A stretch of 58,969 nucleotides of DNA from Thiobacillus sp. Lineage in GTDB: Bacteria > Pseudomonadota > Gammaproteobacteria > Burkholderiales > Thiobacillaceae. Under the pieces are notes generated by a model. That model worked only from the letters and a program-made list of their open reading frames with translations, was not told the origin of the DNA and made no database searches. The position numbers and the translations under genes were made by a program. The stretch lies in the NCBI GenBank assembly GCA_024708885.1, contig JANJXT010000046.1:92436-151404 (forward strand), given 5' to 3'. Of the stretch, positions 8,614 to 17,109 are shown in pieces. The number at the start of each line of letters is the position of its first letter. The stretch's first letter is position 1.

Positions 8614-9303
8614 ATGAAACTGCTCGTTCTCGATACCTCCACCGAATGGTGCTCGGTCGCGCTGTGGCTCGACGGACGCATCGAGGCACGCCGCGCGCAC
8701 GCCGGCCAGCGGCACAGCAGCCTGCTGCTGCCGATGGTCGATGCGCTGCTGCGCGAGCATGGCGCGGCGCTGCGCGAACTCGACGCCATCGCCTACGGCG
8801 CGGGCCCGGGCTCCTTCACCGGCTTGCGCATCGCCTGCGCGGTGACGCAGGGTCTGGCCTTTGGCGCCGGACTGCCGGTGGTCGGCGTGTCCACGCTGGA
8901 ATCGATCGCCGAACAGGCCGGCGCCGAGCAGGTGCTGACCGTGCTCGACGCGCGCATGGCCGAGGTGTACTGGGCCGCCTACCGACGCGAGGGCGAGGAC
9001 TGGCGCACCATGTCTGCGCCGCAACTGGCGGCGCCGGAGACGGTGGCCGTCCCCGCGGGCGGCACCTGGATCGGCGCAGGCAACGGCTTTGCGGCTTTGG
9101 CGGAGGCGCTGCGCCCGCGCCTGGAACCCCGGCTCGCACGCATCGACGACACCCTGGTGCCGGACGCCGCGACGATGGCACGGCTGGCCGCGCGGGCTTT
9201 CGAACGTGGCGACGCCGTCGACGCCGCGCTTGCCGCCCCCATCTACCTGCGCGACAAGGTGGCACTGACGGTGGACGAACGCCGCGCGAGGCAAACCGCA
9301 TGA
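8614..9303 (+). CDS. tsaB: tRNA threonylcarbamoyladenosine biosynthesis protein TsaB
   Basis: TsaB is the non-catalytic partner of TsaD, with TsaE, in forming N6-threonylcarbamoyladenosine at position 37 of ANN-decoding tRNAs. The 229-residue protein has the ASKHA-fold signatures MKLLVLDTSTEWCSVAL, ELDAIAYGAGPGSFTGLRI and GLPVVGVSTLESIAEQ. The length fits E. coli YeaZ (231). It overlaps rimI by four bases (ATGA), and the order tsaB-rimI-uracil-DNA glycosylase is common in proteobacteria. It acts in the cytoplasm. Confidence 0.95.
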   Translation: MKLLVLDTSTEWCSVALWLDGRIEARRAHAGQRHSSLLLPMVDALLREHGAALRELDAIAYGAGPGSFTGLRIACAVTQGLAFGAGLPVVGVSTLESIAEQAGAEQVLTVLDARMAEVYWAAYRREGEDWRTMSAPQLAAPETVAVPAGGTWIGAGNGFAALAEALRPRLEPRLARIDDTLVPDAATMARLAARAFERGDAVDAALAAPIYLRDKVALTVDERRARQTA

Positions 9304-9767
9304 GTGCCGTGTTCAAAGTCCGGCATGGCGTGCGTCCGATGGACGAGGCCGATCTGCCGCGCATCCACCGTATTGAACTGGCGAGCCATGCCTACCCCTG
9401 GACGTCGGGCAATTTCGCCGACTCGCTCGCAGCCGGCTACAGCATGTGGGTGCGCGAGAGCGCCGCCGAAATCATCGGCTACTATGTCCTGATGGCGGGA
9501 GCGGGCGAAGCACACCTGCTCAACATCACCATCGCACCGGCCTGGCGTCGCCACGGCCTGGGCCGCGAATTGCTGGAACACAGCGTCGGCAGTGCGCGCA
9601 CGCACCACGCGGAAAGCCTGTTCCTCGAAGTGCGAATCTCCAATGCGGCCGCCATCGCGCTCTACCGCAGCAGCGGCTTCATCGACCTGGCGGTGCGGCG
9701 CGGCTATTATCCGGCGCGCGACGGTCGCGAGGACGCGCTCATCATGCGGCGGGACCTGACGTGCTGA
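9300..9767 (+). CDS. rimI: Ribosomal protein S18-alanine N-acetyltransferase RimI
   Basis: This 155-residue GNAT-fold enzyme is the size of RimI (148 in E. coli), which acetylates the N-terminal alanine of ribosomal protein S18. Visible motifs are LPRIHRIELASHAYPW, the acetyl-CoA loop IAPAWRRHGLGRELL (Q/RxxGxG/A) and LEVRISNAAAIALYRSSGF, with YYPARDGREDALIMRRDL at the end. The start ATG overlaps the tsaB stop, and its own stop overlaps the GTG of the next gene. Strict substrate identity is inferred from the family and from the position next to tsaB. Confidence 0.9.
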   Translation: MSAVFKVRHGVRPMDEADLPRIHRIELASHAYPWTSGNFADSLAAGYSMWVRESAAEIIGYYVLMAGAGEAHLLNITIAPAWRRHGLGRELLEHSVGSARTHHAESLFLEVRISNAAAIALYRSSGFIDLAVRRGYYPARDGREDALIMRRDLTC

Positions 9768-10429
9768 GCCGCGACGACGTTTTCGAGGAACTCGGCATCG
9801 GCCCCGTCTGGCGCCTGCGCGAAGCGCCCGGCGCCGCCGCCTCGCCGCTGACTGGTCTGGCCTCGCCGGCCATGGGCTGGGACGAACTTGCCGACGCCGT
9901 TGCGCACTGTACGGCCTGCAAGCTTCATCTCACCCGCACCCAGGGCGTGCTCGGCGTCGGCGACCGCAACGCCGACTGGCTCATCGTGGGCGAGGCGCCA
10001 GGCGCCAACGAGGATGCGCAGGGCGAACCCTTCGTCGGCCAGGCCGGCAAGCTGCTCGATGCCATGCTTGCGGCCATCGGTCTTGCGCGTGGCGACAACG
10101 TCTATATCGCCAATGTGCTGAAATCGCGTCCCCCCGGCAACCGCAGCCCCGAGCCCGACGAGATTGCCGCGTGCCTGCCGTATCTGCTCAACCAGATCGC
10201 GCTCATCCGCCCGAAAATCATCCTTGCCCTCGGTCGTTTCGCCGCGCAGACGCTGCTCTGCACGGACGAGACCATCGCACGCCTGCGCGGCCGCGTGCAC
10301 GAATTCCAGGGGATACCCCTGGTGGTCACCTATCACCCCGCCTACCTGCTGCGCAACCTGCCGGACAAGGCGCGTGCATGGGAGGACCTGTGCCTGGCAC
10401 GGCGGACGATGGCCCTGACTGATCTTTGA
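9761..10429 (+). CDS. Uracil-DNA glycosylase, family 4 (iron-sulfur)
   Basis: The 222-residue enzyme removes uracil from DNA. It has the family 4 signatures [20 protein letters not shown] (water-activating loop and uracil pocket) and [11 protein letters not shown] (DNA-intercalating loop). Four cysteines are suitably placed for a 4Fe-4S cluster: two in HCTACKL, one in AACLPYL and one in TLLCTDE. An N-terminal extension of ~45 residues, including a Pro/Ala-rich stretch, precedes the domain, as in many proteobacterial members once annotated as phage SPO1 DNA polymerase-related. The GTG at 9761 overlaps the rimI stop region, so translation is probably coupled. ATG starts further in would cut the N-terminal extension but not the domain. 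Confidence 0.9.
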   Translation: MLSRDDVFEELGIGPVWRLREAPGAAASPLTGLASPAMGWDELADAVAHCTACKLHLTRTQGVLGVGDRNADWLIVGEAPGANEDAQGEPFVGQAGKLLDAMLAAIGLARGDNVYIANVLKSRPPGNRSPEPDEIAACLPYLLNQIALIRPKIILALGRFAAQTLLCTDETIARLRGRVHEFQGIPLVVTYHPAYLLRNLPDKARAWEDLCLARRTMALTDL

Positions 10430-10443
10430 CCCCGTACCCCAAC

Positions 10444-11499
10444 ATGAAACTCCTGCACCCCGCACTCAAGATTCGGCTTCTTTACATGTCCCCGCTTGGC
10501 CATCATCAATTGGCGCTCTGGCTGCCGGGTGATGTGCCGCACGGCGAAGCGCAAATCGACCTGGGCGAGCGCATCGAGCGCGAACTGCCGGTGGAGGTTT
10601 TTCGCGGCGACATTGCGCCGCTGCGCACCGGCCGTTTCTATCCGTCGCAGTTGTTGAAGCTCGACGATGTCCCGGCGCCGATGTTCCGCGTACTGAAATG
10701 CGATGGGACGCGTTTCGTTGCCGATTTCAGCCACCCGCTGCAGTCGCGCGTGTTCACCGTCGACAGCAACGAGTCGGACATGCCGGCCGAGCCGGTGGGA
10801 AAACTCGAACAGTTGCTGCAATGGGCCGGCATGGAGGCCGCGCTCGATACACCGACCGATTTCAGCACGCCGGACGCGTTTGCGCGCGACGACGAAACGC
10901 CGGATGCCGAGTTCCATGCCGAACCGCGCCGTCTGACCCACGTCGACGCAGTGTGCGCACGGCGCATCCAGGCCCTGTACCGCACCGTGCTGCCGCCGAA
11001 GGCGCGGGTGCTCGACCTCATGGCGGGTTGGCGCTCGCACCTGCCCGATACGGTGACGCCGGCAGTGGGGCTTGGCATGAACGCCGAGGAGATGGCCGAC
11101 AACCCGCAGCTCGCCGAGCATGTCGTGCACGACCTCAACGCCGCGCCGCGCCTGCCGTTTGCTGATGCGGCCTTCGATGCGGCGGTGTGCGCCCTTTCCT
11201 TCGAATACCTCACCCAGCCGCAGGCGGTGGTCGCCGAAGTGCGGCGCGTGCTGAAGCCGGGCGGGGTGTTCGTGGTGACGCTGTCGCATCGTTACTTTCC
11301 ACCCAAGGTGATTCGCCTTTGGACACAATTGCATCCGATGGAACGCATGGCCTGGGTGGCGAGCCTGCTCGCAGCGGCCGGCTTCGGCAAGATCAAGACC
11401 TACGTCGAGCACGGCCTCAAGCGGCCGAAAGACGACCGTTATGCCGATCGGCTGCAGGAATCGGATCCGCTGTTTGCAACCTGGGGCGTGGCGCCCTGA
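10444..11499 (+). CDS. Methyltransferase-like protein with a decayed SlyD/FKBP-like N-terminal domain
   Basis: The 351-residue protein is bipartite. Residues ~1-110 read like the second half of a SlyD/FkpB-type peptidyl-prolyl isomerase: a segment ending in RELPVEVF, then TGRFYPSQLL, MFRVLKCDGTRFVADFSHPL, compared with the VTVDFNHPLAG ending of FKBPs. The first FKBP half and its active-site loop are not evident. Residues ~180-300 form a class I methyltransferase: VLDLMAGWRSHLP (motif I with a changed glycine pattern), LPFADAAFDAAVCALSFEYL and EVRRVLKPGGVFVVTLSHRY. The substrate is unknown. The ATG at 10444 was chosen; an in-frame TTG at 10426 overlaps the glycosylase stop and is an alternative. 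Confidence 0.7.
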   Translation: MKLLHPALKIRLLYMSPLGHHQLALWLPGDVPHGEAQIDLGERIERELPVEVFRGDIAPLRTGRFYPSQLLKLDDVPAPMFRVLKCDGTRFVADFSHPLQSRVFTVDSNESDMPAEPVGKLEQLLQWAGMEAALDTPTDFSTPDAFARDDETPDAEFHAEPRRLTHVDAVCARRIQALYRTVLPPKARVLDLMAGWRSHLPDTVTPAVGLGMNAEEMADNPQLAEHVVHDLNAAPRLPFADAAFDAAVCALSFEYLTQPQAVVAEVRRVLKPGGVFVVTLSHRYFPPKVIRLWTQLHPMERMAWVASLLAAAGFGKIKTYVEHGLKRPKDDRYADRLQESDPLFATWGVAP

Positions 11500-11534
11500 T
11501 ATGCTGTTGCAACAACCCACACAGGAGGTGTGCG

Positions 11535-12137
11535 ATGCTGAAATGGTTGCTGACGGTTTTCATCGCGCTGGCGCTGTCCGGCTGCGGCTACAACACCTTG
11601 CAGACCACCGACGAGGACATCAAGGCGACCTGGGCGGAGGTGCTGAACCAGTACCAGCGCCGTGCCGATCTCGTCCCCAACCTCGTCAATGTGGTGAAGG
11701 GCTACGCGGCGCACGAGGAGAAGGTGTTCACGGAAGTCACCGAAGCGCGCGCGCGGGTCGGCGCCATGCAGGCGACGCCGGAGCTGGTCAATGACGAGGC
11801 GGCCTTCCAGAAATTCGTTGCCGCGCAGGGCGAGCTGAGCGGCGCGATCTCCCGGCTCCTGCTGGTCGCCGAGAATTACCCGCAGCTGAAGGCGGACGGC
11901 CTGTTCCGCGACCTGCAGGCGCAGCTGGAGGGTACCGAGAACCGCATCACCGTCGCGCGCAACCGGTACATCGACGCGGTCAAGGCCTACAACGTCACGG
12001 TGCGCGCCTTCCCGTCCAACCTCACCGCGATGCTGTTCGGCTACACGACCAAACCCAGCTTCACAGTGGAAAACGAAAAAGCGATCGCCACGCCGCCCAA
12101 GGTCGATTTCGGCGCGCCGGCCGCCCCCGCGAACTGA
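11535..12137 (+). CDS. lemA: LemA family lipoprotein
   Basis: The 200-residue protein starts with a lipoprotein signal peptide (lipobox LSGCGYN). The LemA helical domain follows, with its hallmark AEVLNQYQRRADLVPNLVNV and later ARNRYIDAVKAYNVTVRAFP and the end FGYTTKPSFT. LemA proteins are membrane-anchored, with most of the chain outside the cytoplasm, and their molecular role is not established. A strong ribosome-binding site, AGGAGGT at 11523-11529, sets the ATG at 11535. It is the first of five closely packed genes (LemA, TPM, TPM, NfeD, stomatin); the next gene begins seven bases after its stop. Confidence 0.93.
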   Translation: MLKWLLTVFIALALSGCGYNTLQTTDEDIKATWAEVLNQYQRRADLVPNLVNVVKGYAAHEEKVFTEVTEARARVGAMQATPELVNDEAAFQKFVAAQGELSGAISRLLLVAENYPQLKADGLFRDLQAQLEGTENRITVARNRYIDAVKAYNVTVRAFPSNLTAMLFGYTTKPSFTVENEKAIATPPKVDFGAPAAPAN

Positions 12138-12144
12138 CGCGCGC

Positions 12145-12969
12145 ATGCGGCGTTCCGCCCTTGGCTTCGCCCTGGCGCTGTGCGCGCTGCTGGCCTGGGC
12201 GCAGGTGGCGGTACCGAATCTGGCGCGCCGCGTCACCGATCTGACGGCGACGCTCGATGCGGCGCAGGCCGCGGCGCTGGAAGCAAGGCTTGCCGCATTC
12301 GAGGCGCAGAAGGGCAGCCAGATTGCGGTACTGATCGTGCCCGGCACGGCACCCGAGGACATCGCGCAGTTCGGCATCCGTGTTGCCGAAGCGTGGAAGA
12401 TCGGCCGTGCCCGCGTCGACGACGGCGTGATCCTCATCGTGGCGAAAAACGACCGCACGCTGCGCCTGGAAGTCGGTTACGGCCTGGAAGGCGCGATTCC
12501 CGACGCGGTGGCGAAGCGGGTGATCGCGGAGACCATCGTGCCGCATTTTCGCGACGGCGATTACGCCGGCGGCATCGACGCGGGCGTCACCCAGCTCATG
12601 CGCCTGATCGAGGGCGAAGCGCTGCCGCCGCCGGCAGCGCCGGCGTCCGGCCCTGACGAGGGCTCGTTCATGCTGCTCATCGTCGGCGGGCTGGTCGCCG
12701 GCTGGGCGCTTTCCCTGCTCATGAGCCGTCCGGCGGCCGGCGGCCTGGCGGCACTCGGCAGCGGCGTGGCAGGTGCCGCGCTGCTTGGCTTGACGCCCGT
12801 TCTCTTTCTCATCGTCGTGTTCGTGTTCGCCGGCGTTGCCGGCGGGTTCCGCCACGGGGGCGGCTGGTCGAGCGGTGGCGGATCGTGGGGCGATGGAGGA
12901 TCGGGGGGCGGCTCCTGGGGCGGCGGCGGAGGGGGCTTCGGCGGCGGGGGCGCATCGGGAAGATGGTGA
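12145..12969 (+). CDS. TPM domain membrane protein (YgcG family)
   Basis: The 274-residue protein has an N-terminal signal sequence. A TPM (TLP18.3/Psb32/MOLO-1) domain follows at ~25-150: RVTDLTATLDAAQAAALEA, GSQIAVLIVP, WKIGRARVDDGVILIVAKND and LRLEVGYGLEGAIPDAVAKR. Two membrane segments lie around 170-230. The C-terminal 35 residues are an extreme Gly/Ser/Trp tail, usual for this family. TPM domains are linked to membrane protein turnover in plants and to unknown envelope roles in bacteria. It follows lemA by seven bases and its end overlaps the next TPM gene by seven bases, so the genes form one operon. Confidence 0.9.
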   Translation: MRRSALGFALALCALLAWAQVAVPNLARRVTDLTATLDAAQAAALEARLAAFEAQKGSQIAVLIVPGTAPEDIAQFGIRVAEAWKIGRARVDDGVILIVAKNDRTLRLEVGYGLEGAIPDAVAKRVIAETIVPHFRDGDYAGGIDAGVTQLMRLIEGEALPPPAAPASGPDEGSFMLLIVGGLVAGWALSLLMSRPAAGGLAALGSGVAGAALLGLTPVLFLIVVFVFAGVAGGFRHGGGWSSGGGSWGDGGSGGGSWGGGGGGFGGGGASGRW

Positions 12970-13469
12970 ATCCGAAGCGCGTGGCCCGCCATCTCTTCAC
13001 CCCGCCGTGGGCGTGGAAGCGCAGCTTCCCACAGGCGGTGCTCGACGCCATCGAGGCGGCGATCCGGACCTCGGAAGCGCGGCACGGTGGCGAGATCCGT
13101 TTCGTCATCGAAAACAGCCTGCCGCCCATGCTGGCGTGGCGCGGCATCAGTGGCCGTGCACGTGCGATCGAGGTGTTTTCCAATCTGCGCGTGTGGGACA
13201 CCGAGGCCAACAGCGGCGTGCTGATCTATCTGCTGCTTGCCGACCGCGACATCGAAATCGTCGCTGACCGCGGCATCGCCACGCGTGTGGCATCCGGGGC
13301 ATGGGAGGCTATCGCCCGGGAAATGGAAGCGATGTTCCGTGCGGGGGATTTCGAGGGCGGCGCGCTGGCCGGCATCGCGGCGGTGGGTGCGCTGCTCGCC
13401 GCGCAGTGCCCGCCGCCGGAACGGAATCGCAACGAGCTCGACGACCGGCCGTTCATACTGGAGAGATAA
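12963..13469 (+). CDS. Second TPM domain protein
   Basis: The 168-residue protein is a second, diverged TPM domain with no signal peptide. It has ARHGGEIRFVIENSLP, RVWDTEANSGVLIYLLLADR, DIEIVADRGIATRV and MFRAGDFEGGALAGIAAVGALLA. The hydrophobic C-terminal stretch could be a membrane contact. It starts inside the end of the preceding TPM gene. A YgcG-type TPM protein followed by a short TPM protein is a recurring pair in betaproteobacteria. The molecular function is unknown. Confidence 0.87.
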   Translation: MVNPKRVARHLFTPPWAWKRSFPQAVLDAIEAAIRTSEARHGGEIRFVIENSLPPMLAWRGISGRARAIEVFSNLRVWDTEANSGVLIYLLLADRDIEIVADRGIATRVASGAWEAIAREMEAMFRAGDFEGGALAGIAAVGALLAAQCPPPERNRNELDDRPFILER

Positions 13470-13470
13470 G

Positions 13471-13878
13471 ATGCAGGCCTACGTGTGGTGGTGGATTCTG
13501 GCAGCGGTACTGGTTGCGGTCGAGCTGGGCAGCGGCACGTTCTACCTGCTGGTGTATGGCATCGCCGCGGCCGCGGCGGGTGTCGCCGCCTGGCTCGGCG
13601 CAAGCTTCCTGGCGCAGCTGCTGGCGGCGGGGGCAGTGGCGCTGCTCGGCAAGCTGGTATTGAACAGGTGGAAGCGCGACACGGGCGATCCCGAACGCAA
13701 TGTGCAGGCAATGGACATCGGCCAGGCGGTGCAGCTGGAGTCGTGGCAGGATGGGCGCGGGCAGGTGAGATATCGGGGCGCCCTGTGGGACGCCGAAGCG
13801 GAATCGGCGACGGTCGACAGCGCCCGGCCGCTGGTGATTCGCGCCGTGCGCGGCAACGTGCTGGTGCTGGGCAACTGA
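13471..13878 (+). CDS. NfeD-like membrane protein (short form)
   Basis: The 135-residue protein has two or three N-terminal membrane segments (WWWILAAVLVAVELGSGTFY, then two hydrophobic stretches up to ~62). A C-terminal OB-fold of the NfeD family follows (GQAVQLESWQDGRGQVRYRG, ending VRAVRGNVLVLGN). It lacks the ClpP-like protease domain of long NfeD proteins. Short NfeD proteins are typically encoded next to a stomatin partner, as here. The start is one base after the upstream stop, so it is in the same operon. A role in assembling or stabilising the SPFH microdomain protein is the usual inference. Confidence 0.9.
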   Translation: MQAYVWWWILAAVLVAVELGSGTFYLLVYGIAAAAAGVAAWLGASFLAQLLAAGAVALLGKLVLNRWKRDTGDPERNVQAMDIGQAVQLESWQDGRGQVRYRGALWDAEAESATVDSARPLVIRAVRGNVLVLGN

Positions 13879-13889
13879 CGGGAAAGGAC

Positions 13890-14825
13890 ATGAACATGGA
13901 TATCGTCGCACTGCTTCTGCTCGCCGTCATCGCCATCGTCATCGCCAAGGGCGTGCGCGTGGTGCCGCAGCAGAACGCCTGGGTGGTCGAACGCCTCGGC
14001 AAGTTCCACGCCGTGCTCGCCCCCGGCCTCAACCTCGTCATCCCCTTCATCGACCGCATCGCCTACAAGCATTCGCTGAAGGAGATCCCGCTCGACGTGC
14101 CGAGCCAGGTCTGCATCACCCGCGACAACACGCAGCTTGCGGTGGACGGCGTACTGTACTTCCAGGTGACCGACCCGAAAATGGCGTCCTACGGATCGAG
14201 CGATTACATCGCGGCGATCACCCAGCTGGCGCAGACCACCCTGCGTTCGCTGGTCGGCCGCATGGAAATGGATCGAACCTTCGAGGAGCGCGAGGAAATC
14301 AACCGCGGCGTGGTCATGGCGCTGAACGAGGCCTCGACCAACTGGGGCGTGAAGGTGCTGCGCTACGAAATCAAGGACCTCACGCCACCCAAGGACATCC
14401 TGACCGCGATGCAGCGGCAGATCACCGCCGAGCGCGAGAAGCGCGCATTGATCGCTTCCAGCGAAGGCCGCATGCAGGAACAGATCAACCTTGCCAGCGG
14501 TGAGCGCGAGGCGGCGATCCAGCAATCGGAGGGCGACAAGCAGGCTGCGATCAACGTCGCTCAGGGCGAGGCCGAGGCGATCAAGGCGATTGCCGTAGCA
14601 AACGCCGAGGCGATCGCCCGCGTTGCGCTGGCGATCGAAAAACCGGGTGGCCTGCAGGCGGTCAACTTCAAGGTCGCCGAGAAATACATCGAAGCCTTCT
14701 CCGGTATCGCCAGGACCGGCAACACCCTCATCGTGCCGTCGAACATGGCCGACCTCGCCACGCTGATCGCCAGTGCCACGAGCGTGGTCAAGGCGCAGCA
14801 AACCGGGAGCGGCGGGCCGCCCTGA
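13890..14825 (+). CDS. qmcA: SPFH/stomatin-like membrane protein (QmcA type)
   Basis: The 311-residue protein has an N-terminal membrane anchor (IVALLLLAVIAIVIAKGVRV) and an SPFH/prohibitin domain (VVPQQNAWVVERLGKF, LAPGLNLVIPFIDRI, SQVCITRDNTQLAVDGVLYF). A long Glu/Ala/Arg coiled coil follows (~170-250, with repeats like SEGRMQEQINLASGEREAAI). Homologues form large oligomers in the inner membrane and modulate FtsH/HflKC-type proteolysis or membrane domains. It lies 11 bases after the NfeD gene, its expected partner. An ATG two codons downstream is an equally possible start. Confidence 0.93.
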   Translation: MNMDIVALLLLAVIAIVIAKGVRVVPQQNAWVVERLGKFHAVLAPGLNLVIPFIDRIAYKHSLKEIPLDVPSQVCITRDNTQLAVDGVLYFQVTDPKMASYGSSDYIAAITQLAQTTLRSLVGRMEMDRTFEEREEINRGVVMALNEASTNWGVKVLRYEIKDLTPPKDILTAMQRQITAEREKRALIASSEGRMQEQINLASGEREAAIQQSEGDKQAAINVAQGEAEAIKAIAVANAEAIARVALAIEKPGGLQAVNFKVAEKYIEAFSGIARTGNTLIVPSNMADLATLIASATSVVKAQQTGSGGPP

Positions 14826-14841
14826 TTCCCGCTGCCTGTGC

Positions 14842-16059
14842 TCAGTGCACCACGTCGTTGCGGTGACGCAGCCAGATGGCCGTCATCACCGCGCTGATGA
14901 ACAGGCCGAATACCCAGATGATGGTGTGGATGTGCCATTCGGCGCGCATCATCATGGCGTAGGCGCCGGTGAGCACCAGAATGCTGATGTTCTCGTTGAA
15001 ATTCTGCTGTGCGATCGAATGCCCGGCCCCCATCAGCAGATGGCCGCGGTGCTGCAGCAGTGCATTCATCGGCACCACGAAATAGCCCGCCAGCGCGCCG
15101 CCGAAAAGCAGCAGCAGCGCGGCCGGCACCACGCTCTCCACCCAGATCAGCGCGATCGGCACGAAGCCGAGCAGGATGCCGGCCGGCAGCACGCTGACGG
15201 CACCCTGCAGGCGCACGAATTTGCCGGCGAACACCGCGCCGATGGCGATGCCGATGGCGGACGCGGCCGTGAGCTGCGTGGCCTGGTCGAGGCTGAATTT
15301 CAGATTGAGCGCGGCCCAGGTGATGACCAGCAGGCGCAGCGTCGCGCCGACGCCCCAGAACAGCGTGGTGACGGCGAGCGAGACCTGGCCGAGCGGGTCG
15401 CGCCACAACAGGGTGAAGCTGTGCCAGAAGTCGTGCAGGATGAATCCGGGCGCCTTGCTGGGCAGCGCGTGATCGATCGGCAGGCGCGGGATGAACAGGT
15501 TGGTGAGCGCTGCGGCGAGATACAGGCCGGTGATCACGACAATGGCGAATTTCGGCGCGATGAGCGTCGATTGCAGGCCCATCGCCGCAAGCGTTTGCGC
15601 GGCGAGTTCGGGGTTGATGAGCACCCCGCCGATGATCGCGCCGAGCACGATGGCCGCGACCGTGGTGCCTTCCATCCAGCTGTTGGCGACGACCAGCCTG
15701 TCCGGCGGCAACAGTTCGGTGAGGATGCCGTACTTGGCGGGGGAGTACATCGCCGCGCCGATGCCGACGATGGCATAGGCGAGCAGGGGGTGCAGCCCGA
15801 CCAGCATCACCACCGTGCCGGCGAACTTGACGCTGTTGGCGATGAACATCACGCGCCCCTTCGGCAGCGCGTCGGCGAACGGGCCCGCCAGCGGCGCCAG
15901 CACGATGTAGGCGATGACGAACACGGTCTGCAGCAGCGGCGAATGCCAGTCCGGCGCCGCGAAGAACAGCAGCAGGCCGATGGCGGCGAACAGCAGGGCA
16001 TTGTCCGCGAGGGCAGAGAGGAACTGCGCCAGCAGGACGGTGTAGAAGGCGCGGTTCAC
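14842..16059 (-). CDS. lplT: Lysophospholipid transporter LplT (MFS)
   Basis: This 405-residue major facilitator protein with about 12 membrane segments closely follows the LplT pattern: FYTVLLAQFLSALADNALLF at the start, LAPLAGPFADALPKGRVMFI (loop 2-3), GAAMYSPAKYGILTELLP, SLFWG-like TTLFWGVGATLRLLVI, GYFVVPMNALLQHRG and AGHSIAQQNFNENISI. LplT flips lysophospholipids across the inner membrane for re-acylation by Aas. No aas gene is next to it. The GTG at 16059 puts the first membrane segment at the N-terminus; longer in-frame starts add a Ser/Thr/Arg-rich tail without a supported ribosome-binding site. It is divergent from the LysR gene across 105 bases. Confidence 0.9.
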   Translation of the reverse strand: MNRAFYTVLLAQFLSALADNALLFAAIGLLLFFAAPDWHSPLLQTVFVIAYIVLAPLAGPFADALPKGRVMFIANSVKFAGTVVMLVGLHPLLAYAIVGIGAAMYSPAKYGILTELLPPDRLVVANSWMEGTTVAAIVLGAIIGGVLINPELAAQTLAAMGLQSTLIAPKFAIVVITGLYLAAALTNLFIPRLPIDHALPSKAPGFILHDFWHSFTLLWRDPLGQVSLAVTTLFWGVGATLRLLVITWAALNLKFSLDQATQLTAASAIGIAIGAVFAGKFVRLQGAVSVLPAGILLGFVPIALIWVESVVPAALLLLFGGALAGYFVVPMNALLQHRGHLLMGAGHSIAQQNFNENISILVLTGAYAMMMRAEWHIHTIIWVFGLFISAVMTAIWLRHRNDVVH

Positions 16060-16164
16060 GCTGCAGGAAGCTGTGGATAACCGGCAAGAACGGGTCGGGG
16101 TGCTTTCAACACGGGTGGGTTTGTGGTTGAATAAAAAACTTTTCTGACCCGGGAGGGCAAGTTT

Positions 16165-17109
16165 ATGGCCGACCGCAGACTGCAAGTATTCTACACCGTC
16201 GCCAAACAGCTCAGCTTCACGAAGGCTGCCGACATCCTGTACATGACCCAGCCGGCGGTGACCTTCCAGGTCAAGCAGCTGGAGGAGCATTTCACCACGC
16301 GCCTGTTCGAGCGCAGCCACGGCAAGATTTCCCTCACCCCGGCGGGTGAACTGGTGATGGGCTATGCCGAGCGCATCCTGGCACTGACCGCGGAAATGGA
16401 AGCCCGTGTCGGCGAGCTGACCGGCCAGGTGGCCGGACCGCTGATGATCGGTGCCTCGACCACCATCGCCGAATACCAGTTGCCGCGCATCCTCGGCGAA
16501 TTCAAGGAACGCTTCCCCCAGGTGCAGGCCCGCCTCACGGTTGCCAACTCCGAAACCGTGGCCGCCAAGGTGGCCGAGCACAGCCTCGACGTCGGCCTCA
16601 TCGAGGCCCCGTCGCATAATCCGCATCTCACCACGCTCGCCTGCTGCGAGGACGAGCTGGTGATGATCTGTTCACCGAACCATGCCCTGGCGTCGCGTCA
16701 CAGCGTCACGGCGAAGGAACTCGCCGAGCATCCTTACGTCTCGCGCGAGCACGGCTCCGGCACCCGCGAGGTCGTCGACGACTTCTTCAAGAACAACGGC
16801 GTCAATCCGGACGACCTGCACATCGAGATGGAGCTGGGCAGCCGCGAGGCGATCAAGGGCGCGGTCGAAGCCAACCTGGGGATCGCGATCATGTCCGCAT
16901 CCACGGTGGTCAAGGAGATGCAGCTCGGCACGCTGGCGGCGGTGCCGCTCAAGCCGCGCCTGACGCGCGTGCTGTCGATGGTCTATGCGACCGAGAAATT
17001 CCGCAGCAAGCTGCTCGATGCGTTCATCGGTTTCGTCGAAATCAAGTTCCAGCAGTGCGGCGTCGACGTCATTCCCATGAAACGGTCGTGCAAGGGGCGC
17101 GGGCGCTGA
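16165..17109 (+). CDS. LysR family transcriptional regulator
   Basis: The 314-residue protein has the canonical N-terminal winged helix-turn-helix (LQVFYTVAKQLSFTKAADIL, MTQPAVTFQVKQLEEHF, RLFERSHGKISLTPAG) and a C-terminal periplasmic-binding-protein-like effector domain (GPLMIGASTTIAEYQLPRIL, LDVGLIEAPSHNPHL, SREHGSGTREVVDDFF, EANLGIAIMSASTVVKEM). The sequence style resembles the CysL/YeiE/CbbR part of the family, but the target and effector cannot be assigned from sequence. A strong GGGAGGG ribosome-binding site at 16151-16157 supports the ATG at 16165. It is divergent from lplT, a plausible but unproven target. Confidence 0.92.
   Translation: MADRRLQVFYTVAKQLSFTKAADILYMTQPAVTFQVKQLEEHFTTRLFERSHGKISLTPAGELVMGYAERILALTAEMEARVGELTGQVAGPLMIGASTTIAEYQLPRILGEFKERFPQVQARLTVANSETVAAKVAEHSLDVGLIEAPSHNPHLTTLACCEDELVMICSPNHALASRHSVTAKELAEHPYVSREHGSGTREVVDDFFKNNGVNPDDLHIEMELGSREAIKGAVEANLGIAIMSASTVVKEMQLGTLAAVPLKPRLTRVLSMVYATEKFRSKLLDAFIGFVEIKFQQCGVDVIPMKRSCKGRGR

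Noticed and set aside
12844-12969. Gly/Ser/Trp-rich stretch considered as a frameshift artefact or repeat expansion
   Set aside because: A glycine-rich tail is the normal C-terminus of YgcG-type TPM proteins, and the frame ends cleanly with a coupled downstream start.
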